From: Microbacterium phyllosphaerae
Lineage (GTDB): Bacteria > Actinomycetota > Actinomycetes > Actinomycetales > Microbacteriaceae
Assembly (NCBI RefSeq): GCF_017876435.1
Contig: NZ_JAGIOA010000001.1
Span: 124,001 to 188,000 of the forward strand
Direction: 5' to 3'
Length of the DNA: 64,000 bases
Shown: positions 43,757 through 52,207 of the stretch, piece after piece
Layout: every line of letters begins with the position of its first letter
Numbering within the stretch: the first letter of the stretch is position 1
The notes under the pieces: generated by a model
What the model saw: only the letters and a program-made list of their open reading frames with translations
Told to the model about the DNA's origin: nothing
Database searches by the model: none
Translations under genes and position numbers: made by a program

Positions 43757-44095
43757 ATGTTCGTGTCCGCAGAGACCATTGCGATCGTCCTCAGCGCCGT
43801 CGGCCTGCTGTTGGCTATGGGCGGCACCATGTTCGCGGGCTTCGCCTGGTGCATCCGCAGATCCGACGCCCTCCGCACCGATCTCGTCGGAGTCGAGACG
43901 TCGCTCGGTGCGCGTATCGACGGAGTGGAACAGAGGCTGACCGCCCGCATCGACGCGGTCGCTGCCGACCTCAGAGGCGTCGAGACGTCGCTCGGAGCAC
44001 GCATCGATGCGGTCGCTGCCGACACGACCGAGCTCAAGATCGCGATGGCCAGACTCGAAGGACCGCAACGCCATCTGATCGTCGCGTCGCGCTGA
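43757..44095 (+). CDS. Membrane-anchored coiled-coil protein, second family member
   Basis: 112 residues. One N-terminal membrane helix (about 6-32) is followed by an amphipathic region with a repeated SLGARID-(G/A)V element (at about residues 48-57 and 77-86, the intervening copy reading LTARIDAV). It ends [13 protein letters not shown], like the VSIARLEGPLPKL end of the protein at 22648. The ATG is 6 nt after CAGAAT. The two ends and the two upstream elements argue for common descent. Function unknown. Confidence 0.7.
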   Translation: MFVSAETIAIVLSAVGLLLAMGGTMFAGFAWCIRRSDALRTDLVGVETSLGARIDGVEQRLTARIDAVAADLRGVETSLGARIDAVAADTTELKIAMARLEGPQRHLIVASR

Positions 44096-44118
44096 CCTGC
44101 CCGGCGCTGAGTCGCGAC

Positions 44119-45021
44119 TCAGCGCAAGACGAGTGCCGCGGCGCCGATGAGCGGACCCTCGTCGCCGAGCCCCGAGCGCACGACGCGGGTGCGACGCGAG
44201 TACTCGTGCGCAGCGCTCGCGGTGAGGGCCTGCTGCACGAGGTCGATGTAGTCGGCCGACACCCGAGAGAATCCGCCGCCGATCGCGACCATGTCGAGGT
44301 CGACGAGGGTCGCGGCATCCGCCAGGGCTTCGCCGACGGCCTTCGCCGACCGCTCGATCGCAGCGCGGGCGATGGCGTCACCGGCCGTAGCGTCCCGCGC
44401 GAGATCCTCGCCCGTCGATCCGGTCCATCCCTGCTGCTGCGCCCAGGCGGCGCTCGCCGGCCCCGAAGCGATCTCCTCGAGCGTGAGTCCGCCCTCGCGG
44501 CGCACCTGTCCGAGGTGACCGGCGTTGCCGGTGGCACCGGGGATGTAGGCGCCGTTGACAACGAATCCTCCGCCCACGCCCGTCGAGACGACGATCGACA
44601 GTGAAGAACGGGCATCCTTCGTCGCACCGAGCCAGGACTCAGCCAGTGCCAGCGCGCCGCCGTCGTGGCCGAAGACCGTGGGCAGCGCACGGCCGAGGAG
44701 CCCGGATGCAGTCGTGCGCACCGCATCCGCGAGACCGTACCCGCGGGCTGCAGGCATGTTCACGGGAAGGATCTGACCGACGTTGCGGTCGATCGGCCCC
44801 GCACTGCCGATGCCGACGCCGACGAGCTCTGCGTCGTCGGGAAGACGGGACAGCGCATGGGAGATCAGTGTCGCGATCGCGTCGTCGAGCGACTCGGGAG
44901 TGGCATCCCGGCCCGTCGCCCGGCGGCTGCGGCTTCCCCGCTCGAGCACGCCGTGCTCATCGACGAGCGCGGCCTCCATCTTGGTGCCGCCGACGTCGAC
45001 GGCGAGCGCGTAACGGGTCAC
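44119..45021 (-). CDS. ROK-family sugar kinase
   Basis: 300 residues. AVDVGGTKMEAALVD is the phosphate-binding loop, STGVGGGFVVNGAYIPGATGNAGHLGQV the ROK core, and AIGGGFSRVS the adenosine site. The cysteine-rich CxCGxxGC zinc motif of typical ROK glucokinases is missing. Substrate may be glucose, ManNAc or another hexose. The GTG at 45021 overlaps the pyrE stop, so the two are transcribed together. Confidence 0.87.
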   Translation of the reverse strand: MTRYALAVDVGGTKMEAALVDEHGVLERGSRSRRATGRDATPESLDDAIATLISHALSRLPDDAELVGVGIGSAGPIDRNVGQILPVNMPAARGYGLADAVRTTASGLLGRALPTVFGHDGGALALAESWLGATKDARSSLSIVVSTGVGGGFVVNGAYIPGATGNAGHLGQVRREGGLTLEEIASGPASAAWAQQQGWTGSTGEDLARDATAGDAIARAAIERSAKAVGEALADAATLVDLDMVAIGGGFSRVSADYIDLVQQALTASAAHEYSRRTRVVRSGLGDEGPLIGAAALVLR

Positions 45022-45578
45022 TGGGGGTCGAGCCCGAGGTCGTCGAGGTCGAAGGCCGCGCGCCATTCGAGACCCTCGGCTTCGATCGCGGCCTGCGCCC
45101 CGGTCTTGCGGTCGACGATCACGGCGACGGCGACGATCTCGGCGCCCTCCTTGCGCAGCGCCTCGACGGCCTTGAGCGCGGACTGGCCGGTGGTCGAGGT
45201 GTCTTCGAGCACCACGACGCGCTTGCCCTTGACGTCGGCGCCCTCGATCTGACGGCCGCGGCCGTGGTCCTTGGGCTCCTTGCGCACGACGAAGGCATCG
45301 AGCGGCTTGTCGGTCGCGACGGACGCGTGCAGCACCGAGTTGGCGATGGGGTCGGCACCGAGCGTCAGACCTCCGACCGCGACCACGTCGAGGTCGCCGA
45401 TCAGGTCGAGCATGATGCGGCCGATCGCGGGGGCCGCGCGGTGGTCGAGGGTGAGCTTGCGCATGTCGACGTAGTACGTCGCCTTCTTGCCGCTCGAGAG
45501 GGTGAAGTCTCCGTGGAACACCGCCTCGTCCTTGATCAGGTCGAGGAGGGTCTGGCGGTCTGCGTCGAGTGCGGTCAC
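45018..45578 (-). CDS. pyrE: Orotate phosphoribosyltransferase
   Basis: 186 residues. It joins orotate to PRPP in pyrimidine synthesis. FTLSSGKKATYYVDMR and the PRPP motif VVVLEDTSTTGQSAL are present, and VVRKEPKDHGRGRQIEG is the flexible loop. The GTG at 45578 is 7 nt after TACACT on the same strand. The divergent exonuclease gene starts only 37 bp away, so the two promoters overlap. Confidence 0.95.
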   Translation of the reverse strand: MTALDADRQTLLDLIKDEAVFHGDFTLSSGKKATYYVDMRKLTLDHRAAPAIGRIMLDLIGDLDVVAVGGLTLGADPIANSVLHASVATDKPLDAFVVRKEPKDHGRGRQIEGADVKGKRVVVLEDTSTTGQSALKAVEALRKEGAEIVAVAVIVDRKTGAQAAIEAEGLEWRAAFDLDDLGLDPQ

Positions 45579-45615
45579 GGCATCCAGTGTAGGAGGTGGG
45601 CCCTAGGCTTGACGC

Positions 45616-46464
45616 ATGCGCTTGGCCACCTGGAACGTCAACTCCATCCGCACCCGTGTCACCCGCACCGTCGAGTTCGCCGTCCGCGAGGACATCGACG
45701 TGCTGGCGATGCAGGAGATCAAGTGCAAGCCCGAGCAGTTCCCTTATGGGCCGTTCGAAGAGGCCGGCTACCACGTCGAGGTGCACGGACTGAATCAGTG
45801 GAACGGCGTCGCGATCGCGAGCCGCCTGCCGATCACCGACGTGCGCGCCGCGTTCGACGGCATGCCCGGGTTCGCCAAGGGGCATGAGGGGCCGGATGCT
45901 CCGCTCGAGGCACGCGCCCTGGGCGTGCTCGTCGATGGCGTGCGCGTGTGGAGCCTGTACGTGCCGAACGGCCGCTCGCTCGACGACCCGCACTACACGT
46001 ACAAGCTGCACTGGCTCGAACAGCTGAAGAAGTCCACGGCCGCCGAGCTCGCGGCGAACCCCGATCTGCCTCTCGCGCTGGTCGGCGACTTCAACATCAT
46101 CCCGTTCGACAAGGACAACGGAGACCCCGACATCGTCGAGGGCGTCTCCACCCACGTGTCTCCCGAAGAGCGTCAGGCCTTCTTCGCGTTCACCGATGCG
46201 GGCGTCACCGACGTGGTGCGACCGCTGATCCCCGAGGGCTTCACGTACTGGGACTACCAGCGCCTGAAGTTCCCCCGCAACGAGGGCGTGCGCATCGACT
46301 TCGTCCTCGGGTCGAAGACGCTCGCGGATGCGGTCACCGGCGCCTCCATCCACCGCGACGAGCGCAAGGGCGAGCAGCCCAGCGACCACGTGCCGGTGGT
46401 CGTCGAGTTCGACCTCGGCGGCGGCGCCGAGGACGACGACGACCTGCCGATGATCTTCTCCTGA
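45616..46464 (+). CDS. xthA: Exodeoxyribonuclease III (AP endonuclease, XthA)
   Basis: 282 residues. Metal and catalytic segments are ATWNVNSIRTR, LAMQEIKCK, LVGDFNIIPFDKDNGD and the C-terminal PSDHVPVVVEFDL. It repairs abasic sites and removes blocked 3' ends. An acidic tail (GGGAEDDDDLPM) follows the fold. The ATG at 45616 is 6 nt after TAGGCT (45604-45609). Followed by a HAD gene after 4 nt, so co-transcribed. Confidence 0.94.
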   Translation: MRLATWNVNSIRTRVTRTVEFAVREDIDVLAMQEIKCKPEQFPYGPFEEAGYHVEVHGLNQWNGVAIASRLPITDVRAAFDGMPGFAKGHEGPDAPLEARALGVLVDGVRVWSLYVPNGRSLDDPHYTYKLHWLEQLKKSTAAELAANPDLPLALVGDFNIIPFDKDNGDPDIVEGVSTHVSPEERQAFFAFTDAGVTDVVRPLIPEGFTYWDYQRLKFPRNEGVRIDFVLGSKTLADAVTGASIHRDERKGEQPSDHVPVVVEFDLGGGAEDDDDLPMIFS

Positions 46465-46468
46465 GCCG

Positions 46469-47278
46469 GTGCCTCTCCGGCTGATCGCCACCGATCTCGA
46501 CGGGACCCTGCTCGACTCCACGTCCACGGTCACCCGACGCACGAGGGCCGCACTCGATCAGGCGCGTGCCCGCGGCATCCACGTGGTACCCGTGACGGCT
46601 CGCCAGCCGATCGGACTGCGTGCGATCGCGAGCGGTGCCGGGTTCGACGGCTGGGCGCTGTGCAGCAACGGCGCCTACGCCACGAACCTCACCGATGGGC
46701 GGTTGCTGTTCGCCGAAGAACTTCCGCCCGAGACGATCCGCACACTCGCCGACGCGCTCCGAGCGAGTGTGCCGGGGCTCCTCTTCGCGAGTGTGCGCGA
46801 GGGCGGCGAGACGTTCGTCGCCCAGCACGGCTACGCCGAGATCGCCGACCTCGCGGACCACAAGCGCGATCCGCGCACGATGGGCGGCGTCGGCCTCGAT
46901 CAGGTGCTCGGCGCGCCCAGTCTGAAGCTCGTGATCCGGCATCCCGAGATCGCACCCACGGCGCTGTTCGAGGCGCTGTGCGATCTCGGCCTGACCGGTT
47001 TCGAAGCCACCCTGTCGGGCGCCCCGTTCGTGGAGGTCATGGCCGAGGGCGTCACCAAGGCCACGGGGCTCGCGCGCCTCTGCGAGCACCTCGAGATCGA
47101 GCGCCGCGATGTGATCGCCTTCGGAGACGCGCTCAACGACGTCGAGATGCTCCGCTGGGCAGGTCACGGCGTCGCGATGGCCGACGCGAGCGATGTCGTG
47201 CAGGACGCGGCAGACGAGACCACGTCCTCGAACGATGATGACGGAGTCGCGAGGGTCATCGAGCGACTGCTCGGCTGA
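46469..47278 (+). CDS. Cof-type HAD-IIB phosphatase
   Basis: 269 residues. DLDGTLLDSTS is the nucleophile loop, SNGAYATN marks the second motif region, and IAFGDALNDVEMLRWAGHGVAMADAS the metal loop, the classical Cof set. It hydrolyses small phosphorylated metabolites; the exact one is unknown. The GTG at 46469 lies 4 nt after the xthA stop. A terminator follows. Confidence 0.88.
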   Translation: MPLRLIATDLDGTLLDSTSTVTRRTRAALDQARARGIHVVPVTARQPIGLRAIASGAGFDGWALCSNGAYATNLTDGRLLFAEELPPETIRTLADALRASVPGLLFASVREGGETFVAQHGYAEIADLADHKRDPRTMGGVGLDQVLGAPSLKLVIRHPEIAPTALFEALCDLGLTGFEATLSGAPFVEVMAEGVTKATGLARLCEHLEIERRDVIAFGDALNDVEMLRWAGHGVAMADASDVVQDAADETTSSNDDDGVARVIERLLG

Positions 47279-47292
47279 CCGCCGTGAACGCC

Positions 47293-47330
47293 GAGAGCCC
47301 GGTCGCTCCGAAGGGAACGGCCGGGCTCTC
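47293..47330. terminator. Hairpin terminator after the HAD-IIB gene
   Basis: GAGAGCCCGG (47293-47302) pairs with CCGGGCTCTC (47321-47330), a 10-bp stem with an 18-nt loop that may pair further. It lies between convergent genes. Confidence 0.8.
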
Positions 47331-47344
47331 GTGTCGTGCCGGGG

Positions 47345-49348
47345 TCAGCTGTGCGCGCGTCGGCGCCGCACGAGGCCGAGCCCCGTGAGCAGCATCGCCG
47401 CCGCCATCATCACGGCGAACGACGGCAGTTCGGCGCCGGTGGTCGCGAGAGCATCCTCACCGCTGGCGACCGCACCCCCCGAGGATGCCCTCACGGTGAG
47501 GGCGACGCTGGCGATGACTGCTCCCGACGCATCGAGCGCGACGAGCGTGTGCGCACCCGCGGGGGTGCCTGCGGGAACCCGCAGCGAACCCGTGAGCGCA
47601 CCGCTCTCATCGGCGGTGAGGGACCCGAGGGCCACCGGGTCGGAGTGCAGCTCGAATGCGACCTTCTGGCCCGGCGCGAAACCGGTGCCGGAGACCGTGA
47701 TCTCCTTGCCCGCTCGGATCGATGCGGCGGAGAGCGTCAGCGCCGGCTTCGGCTCGGGCGCGGTGCCCGCGATGAGCGTGAAGTCGATGCCGGTGAGCGT
47801 GGCGCGTCCGACAGCGACGACAGGCGTCGCCTCGGCGGCCGTCGCGACACCGTCGAAGTACTGCGGGGCCGCGGTCGTGGCGCTGCCGGGGAAGGTCGCG
47901 GAGGCCTTCAGGACGTAGGTCCCCTCGGGGACGACGAGCTTGTAGGCTCCGGTGTTCGGGTTGGCCTCGGCCGAGCGGACGAGCTCTCCGTCGGACCAGG
48001 CCTCGACCACGACCTTCCGGTCTTCGTCGGAGTCGAGTGCCACCGTGCCGGTGATCGTCGAGACCACCTCGAGTGCAGCCGAGATGCCCTCGACCTCCTC
48101 ATTCGCGCCGACGGTGACGAAGGTCGCGTCCTCCCACTCTCGCGCACCCTCCCAGTACTCCTCCATCACGCCCGTCTCGTACGCGTGGAAGAGCACCCGG
48201 TAGGTGCCCGGCGTGACGGCGATGCGATAGTTGCCCTCGCTGTCGGTGTCGATGTACGGGTCCTCGACCGCATTGTTCACGTCGTACAGGATGACGGCCG
48301 CGCTGACGGGTGAGCCGTCGGCGCTCTTCGTGACCGTGCCGCTGATGTACCCGACGCCGCCGAGCTGCGCATCCACGTTCCCGACGGACTCCTTCTCGGT
48401 GACGGTGACGAGAGTCGCACCGTTCCAGCTGTACGAGTCCTTCCAGTACTCGGAGACCAGCGCGGGGTCGGGCGAGCCGAAGCGCACCCGGTACGAACCC
48501 GCGGGAAGGCCTCCGAGGCTGTACTCGCCGGTGGCGTCGGTCTCGGTCGCGCCGATGATCTCGTTGTTCGCGTCGAGCGCCGAGACGTTGACGCCTTCGA
48601 TCGGAGCTCCGTCATCGGCTCGGGTCACGACACCCTCGATCGCGCTGCCTTCCGTCAACGACGCGTCGATGCCGACCACGGCGGTGCCGTCGGTGACGAT
48701 GCGCGTCGCGGATTCGTAGTCCGTGGTGTCCTCCCAGTACTCGCGCTTCAGGTCGGTGCCGTCGGCGAAGAAGGAGATCACGTACGAGTCATCCGCGAGA
48801 CCGGGAAGTGTGTACGCGCCCGTCTGGTCGGTGGTCGTCGACGCCCAGCCGCCACCCCATCCCTGCGCCGTCACGGTGACGCCGGCGACGGGAGTCGCGT
48901 CATCCTCGCGCGTGACCGTTCCGCTGATCGAGCCGGTGGGTGCGGGTGCCAGAGCGGCATCGATTCCAGACACCGCTGCGCCGTCGACGACCGCGATGCG
49001 CTCCGCTCGCCACTGATCCCTCGTGTCGTTCCAGTACTCGGCGGTGAAGCTGGCGTCCGCGGTGGAGAAGCGCACGACGTAATCGCCGTCGACGAGGCCG
49101 TCGAGGGAGTAGCCGCCGGTCTCGTCCGTCACGGCATCCGCGGATCCGAGCCCGTCGTCGGTCTCGGCATGGACCGAGACGCCCTCGAGTGCCGTGCCGT
49201 CCACTGTCGAGGTCACCACTCCCGTGATCGACCCCGTACCCGCGACCGGCTCGTCCTCTGCCATCGCCGTCGTGGCGCCGCCGAGCGCGAGCGCGACGGC
49301 CACCGCCCCGCTCAACGCAGCCCGAATGAATGCGCGACGTCGCGCCAT
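47345..49348 (-). CDS. Cell-wall-anchored surface protein with CarboxypepD-reg-like repeats (LAxTG)
   Basis: 667 residues. A signal peptide ends near TTAMA-ED (about residue 30). About six repeats of roughly 80-95 residues follow, each with ITG-V-T, a D-x-x-G-x-Y-x-L turn and, in five of them, an EYW-[KED]-D or related EYW motif. A last Ig-like domain is next, then LATTG-AELP, a hydrophobic helix and an Arg-rich tail, the LAxTG signal of actinobacterial class E sortases. The ATG at 49348 has GGAGGG upstream; a longer reading adds 14 residues. It is probably exposed on the cell wall; ligand unknown. Confidence 0.82.
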   Translation of the reverse strand: MARRRAFIRAALSGAVAVALALGGATTAMAEDEPVAGTGSITGVVTSTVDGTALEGVSVHAETDDGLGSADAVTDETGGYSLDGLVDGDYVVRFSTADASFTAEYWNDTRDQWRAERIAVVDGAAVSGIDAALAPAPTGSISGTVTREDDATPVAGVTVTAQGWGGGWASTTTDQTGAYTLPGLADDSYVISFFADGTDLKREYWEDTTDYESATRIVTDGTAVVGIDASLTEGSAIEGVVTRADDGAPIEGVNVSALDANNEIIGATETDATGEYSLGGLPAGSYRVRFGSPDPALVSEYWKDSYSWNGATLVTVTEKESVGNVDAQLGGVGYISGTVTKSADGSPVSAAVILYDVNNAVEDPYIDTDSEGNYRIAVTPGTYRVLFHAYETGVMEEYWEGAREWEDATFVTVGANEEVEGISAALEVVSTITGTVALDSDEDRKVVVEAWSDGELVRSAEANPNTGAYKLVVPEGTYVLKASATFPGSATTAAPQYFDGVATAAEATPVVAVGRATLTGIDFTLIAGTAPEPKPALTLSAASIRAGKEITVSGTGFAPGQKVAFELHSDPVALGSLTADESGALTGSLRVPAGTPAGAHTLVALDASGAVIASVALTVRASSGGAVASGEDALATTGAELPSFAVMMAAAMLLTGLGLVRRRRAHS

Positions 49349-49490
49349 GTCCCCACCCTCCGAAGGAGGTCGCGCTCGCGATGTCCTCACGGTGCCGCTC
49401 GACCTCGGTCCAATGCCGATATGTATGCGGCAGCGTTCCCTCCGAATCTAGGCGATCAGCACACAGGAGGGGAATAGTCGATTCGAAGGA

Positions 49491-50117
49491 TCAATCCTCG
49501 AACGTGCCGACCTCGGGCGTGCGGTCCGTGCGGCCGTAGCGCAGCAGCATCACGCCGCCCTCGTCAGCGACCGGCTGCTCGAGAAGGGTGAGGATCGACG
49601 GCAGTGCCCCGTCGTCGAACACCTTCTTGCCCGTGCCGAGCAGGATCGGGTACACCCACAGGTTGAGCTCGTCGAAGAGCCCTTCGGCGAGCAGCGAGTG
49701 CACGAAGTCCACGCTGCCGATCACGTGCACCTCGCGGTGCTGTGCGCGCAGCTCGGACATCTCGGCGGCGAGGTCCTCGCCCACCCGGTGGCTGTTCTCC
49801 CACTCGAGCGGCAGATCGGGGTTCCGAGACGCCACGTACTTCGGGACGCGGTTGAAGAGTCGGCCGATCTCGCCGGACGGCCCTTCGGTATGGTGCGGCC
49901 AGTAGCCGGCGAAGATGTCATACGTCCGGCGGCCGAGCAGCAGCGCGTCGAGCCCCTGCATCCCCTGTGAGACGGTCTCGCCCATGCCCGACGACGGGTA
50001 TCCGGCCTGCCAGCCGCTGAAGAGGAATCCGCCCGACGTGTCCTCGTCGGTGCCGCCGGGCCCCTGGGCGACGCCGTCGAGGGTGGTGAAGAGGTCGATC
50101 AGGATGCGTCCGGCCAT
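49491..50117 (-). CDS. RibD C-terminal / dihydrofolate-reductase-like protein
   Basis: 208 residues. ILIDLFTTLDGVAQGPGG at the start, LLLGRRTYDIFAGYWP, and VIGSVDFVHSLLAEGLFDELNLWVYPILLGTGKKVF are typical of YyaP/YwjB-type RibD-C proteins, presumed NADPH reductases whose substrates are unknown. AGGAG lies 8 nt before the ATG at 50117, which is preferred over the start 18 nt upstream. Confidence 0.85.
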   Translation of the reverse strand: MAGRILIDLFTTLDGVAQGPGGTDEDTSGGFLFSGWQAGYPSSGMGETVSQGMQGLDALLLGRRTYDIFAGYWPHHTEGPSGEIGRLFNRVPKYVASRNPDLPLEWENSHRVGEDLAAEMSELRAQHREVHVIGSVDFVHSLLAEGLFDELNLWVYPILLGTGKKVFDDGALPSILTLLEQPVADEGGVMLLRYGRTDRTPEVGTFED

Positions 50118-50186
50118 CGAAGTGCTCCTCTGCACGAGACTGCGGCGATCCTCACAGTATGCGCCCGCGCGTCCCCGCCCGGGGAT

Positions 50187-50465
50187 CTACTCTTCTCGAC
50201 CCCAGCGGCCGAGTGCATCGATCGCGTCGCGCAACGCGATGCCCCGGTCGGTCAGCGCGTAGGCACGCGTGTTGTGCCGAAGGGGCAACCGGGTCAGCAC
50301 CCCTGCCGCCTCGAGTTCCCTCAGGCGGGTCGCGAGCATGTTCGTCGGCACCCCGAGATCGCGCTGCAGATCGCCGTACCTCTGCGGCCCGTCGAGGAGC
50401 CGTTCCACGATGAGGAGAGCCCACCGGGCCCCGACGACATCGAGGGTTGCGGCGAGGTCGCTCAC
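50187..50465 (-). CDS. HxlR-family winged-helix regulator
   Basis: 92 residues, the minimal HxlR fold: LAATLDVVGARWALLIVERLLDGPQRYGDLQRDLGVPTNMLATRLRELEAAGVL and the wing LRHNTRAYALTDRG. It lacks the usual N-terminal Cys, so redox sensing is not indicated. The GTG at 50465 overlaps the stop of the VOC gene (GTGA), so the two are co-transcribed. A 17-bp dyad at the head of the operon is its likely target. Confidence 0.85.
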   Translation of the reverse strand: MSDLAATLDVVGARWALLIVERLLDGPQRYGDLQRDLGVPTNMLATRLRELEAAGVLTRLPLRHNTRAYALTDRGIALRDAIDALGRWGREE

Positions 50466-50866
50466 GCCTGCGGGTCGGATTCCGGCTTCATCCAGAACGG
50501 CGAATAGTGGTAGCCGTCGGGGTCGTCGAACTGCCGCTGGTACATGAACGGGTAGTCGTCCGTGTCGCCGACGTGCCCACCGGCGGCAGCGGCGCGCTCG
50601 ACGAGAGCATCGACCGCCTCCCGGCTGTCGAGGTCGAACGAGACCGTCACCTTGGAGGGGGTGTCGGGTCCGCCGATCAGCTCCTCGGTGCCGCCGACGC
50701 TCGCGTACATCTCGCGACTGCCGAGCATGACGTACTGCTCGGGCGCGATCGCGAAGCACGACACGTTGTGATCGGACATCTCGGCGTTGAGGGTCCAGCC
50801 GAGGGCGGTGTAGAACGCTGTGGCCCGGTCGACGCTCTCGACGGGGCAGGTGATGAAGAGGCTCAT
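50462..50866 (-). CDS. VOC-superfamily (glyoxalase/bleomycin-resistance-like) protein
   Basis: 134 residues with the paired beta-alpha-beta-beta-beta units: VESVDRATAFYTALGWTLN at the start, and SREAVDALVERAAAAGGHVGDTDD with QRQFDDPDGYHYSPFWM in the second half. It may bind metal or a toxic compound. The ATG at 50866 lies 8 nt from a 17-bp dyad; the leader must be very short. It is translated together with the HxlR gene. Confidence 0.86.
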   Translation of the reverse strand: MSLFITCPVESVDRATAFYTALGWTLNAEMSDHNVSCFAIAPEQYVMLGSREMYASVGGTEELIGGPDTPSKVTVSFDLDSREAVDALVERAAAAGGHVGDTDDYPFMYQRQFDDPDGYHYSPFWMKPESDPQA

Positions 50867-50874
50867 GTGCTGAT

Positions 50875-50891
50875 ACTTGCAAAATGCAAGT
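50875..50891. promoter_or_regulatory. 17-bp dyad operator upstream of the VOC-hxlR operon
   Basis: ACTTGCA-AAA-TGCAAGT, perfect 7-bp arms around 3 bp, ending 8 bp before the VOC start. The probable repressor is the HxlR protein encoded in the same operon; negative autoregulation would follow (inference). Confidence 0.68.
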
Positions 50892-50915
50892 GGCTCGTCA
50901 AGGGCATCTCGATGG

Positions 50916-52121
50916 TCATCTCATCCGTGCGGCTTCGTCCGCGGCATCAGGGCCCGAGCGACGCCGGAGCCCCACCAGTGCGAGCGCGCCCGCCCCTGCC
51001 GTGAGGGCCGCGACGACCCCGAGACCCACCCCCGGCACGGATGCCGTCGCCACGGCGCCCGCGACGAGCGGGCCACCGGCGTCCCCCAGCTCGCGACCGA
51101 GCTCGGCGCTGCCCATCGTGCGTCCCATACGCTGAGGAGGCGTCGACGATGCGAGGTACGAGAACGCGATCGGTGTCGCGACGCCGACCCCGACGCCGAC
51201 GAGCAGCGCGGTGGAGACGAGCGCGACCGGTACCTGTGTCACCGCGGCGAGCGCGATGCCCGCGGCGATCAGCGCGAGTCCTCCGGCCGTGCCCAGCCGC
51301 ACCGAGATGCGTCCACGATCGTGAACAGCGCCGACGAAGGGCTGCGTGACGCTCGAAGCGAGCGCGAGCACGGTCACGATCGCCATGCTCCACACCGTGT
51401 CGAGTCCGGCCTGTCGACCGAGCAGCGGCAGGAAGCCGACGGCCACCGCCAGCGCCCCGGTGGTCGCGGCCAGCACGAGCGTCGGGACGACGAAGCCGGG
51501 TGCGGTCAGTTCACGGCCGAGGTCCACGAGGGTGACGCGCGTGCGCGGCAGCACCGGGACGGCGGGCACAGCCACCGCCACCCAGACGGCCGCCCCGAGT
51601 CCGAGCACCGCGAGCGCCCAGAACAGCGCAGGCATTCCACCCCACACGACGAGCACGGCACCCAGGAGCGGACCGAGCGCGTAGCCGAGGCTCTTCCACG
51701 ATCCGTACCGCCCGAAGTACTTCCCTCGCGTGGCATCGTCGGTGAGCCGGGCGACCGCGGCCGACGACGAGGGGGAGAACGCGGATGCGGCGGCACCCTG
51801 ACCGAAACGACCGATGACGAGTCCGAGCATCCCCGGCACGACGGCTCCGACGACCGAGAACGCCGAGAACGCGAGAAGCCCTCCGACGATCACCGGGCGC
51901 ACGCCGACCCGGTCGCTCAGCGCGCCGAAGAACGGCTTGAGCAGCACCTCGGCGAGGTCGTACAGAGCGAGTGTCAGACCGAACGCGAGCAGCGTCCAGC
52001 CGATGTCCTCGGTCTCGGCGCCGAGGGCCGCAGCGATGCCGTGCGCGCCGAAGGCCGTGATGAAGCCGGCGAGGTACAGCGGCGCGAGCCGGGGCGTCGC
52101 GAGCGGCGGAGTCGAGGTCAC
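50916..52121 (-). CDS. MFS transporter
   Basis: 401 residues with 12 membrane segments. The motif-A-like GALSDRVGVRPVIV follows helix 2 and PFVGAVHDRGRISVRLG is the second-half copy. Substrate unknown; the family includes drug efflux proteins. I chose GTG 52121 (V-T-S-T-P-P) because the membrane part begins soon after. The ATG at 52166 adds 15 residues and lies close to the divergent promoter of the histidine kinase, and neither start has a clear ribosome site. Confidence 0.8.
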   Translation of the reverse strand: MTSTPPLATPRLAPLYLAGFITAFGAHGIAAALGAETEDIGWTLLAFGLTLALYDLAEVLLKPFFGALSDRVGVRPVIVGGLLAFSAFSVVGAVVPGMLGLVIGRFGQGAAASAFSPSSSAAVARLTDDATRGKYFGRYGSWKSLGYALGPLLGAVLVVWGGMPALFWALAVLGLGAAVWVAVAVPAVPVLPRTRVTLVDLGRELTAPGFVVPTLVLAATTGALAVAVGFLPLLGRQAGLDTVWSMAIVTVLALASSVTQPFVGAVHDRGRISVRLGTAGGLALIAAGIALAAVTQVPVALVSTALLVGVGVGVATPIAFSYLASSTPPQRMGRTMGSAELGRELGDAGGPLVAGAVATASVPGVGLGVVAALTAGAGALALVGLRRRSGPDAADEAARMR

Positions 52122-52195
52122 GGTCGATTGTCCCAGCTGCAGGTCGGACGACGTGATCCCCCGCACGGGGGATGCCGCCGCATCCGCCTTCGATC

Positions 52196-52201
52196 TACGG
52201 T
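52196..52201 (+). promoter_or_regulatory. -10 element TACGGT of the histidine kinase gene
   Basis: TACGGT ends 6 nt before the ATG at 52208 and decides this start against an in-frame start 36 nt upstream. Confidence 0.55.
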
Positions 52202-52207
52202 GGGGGG

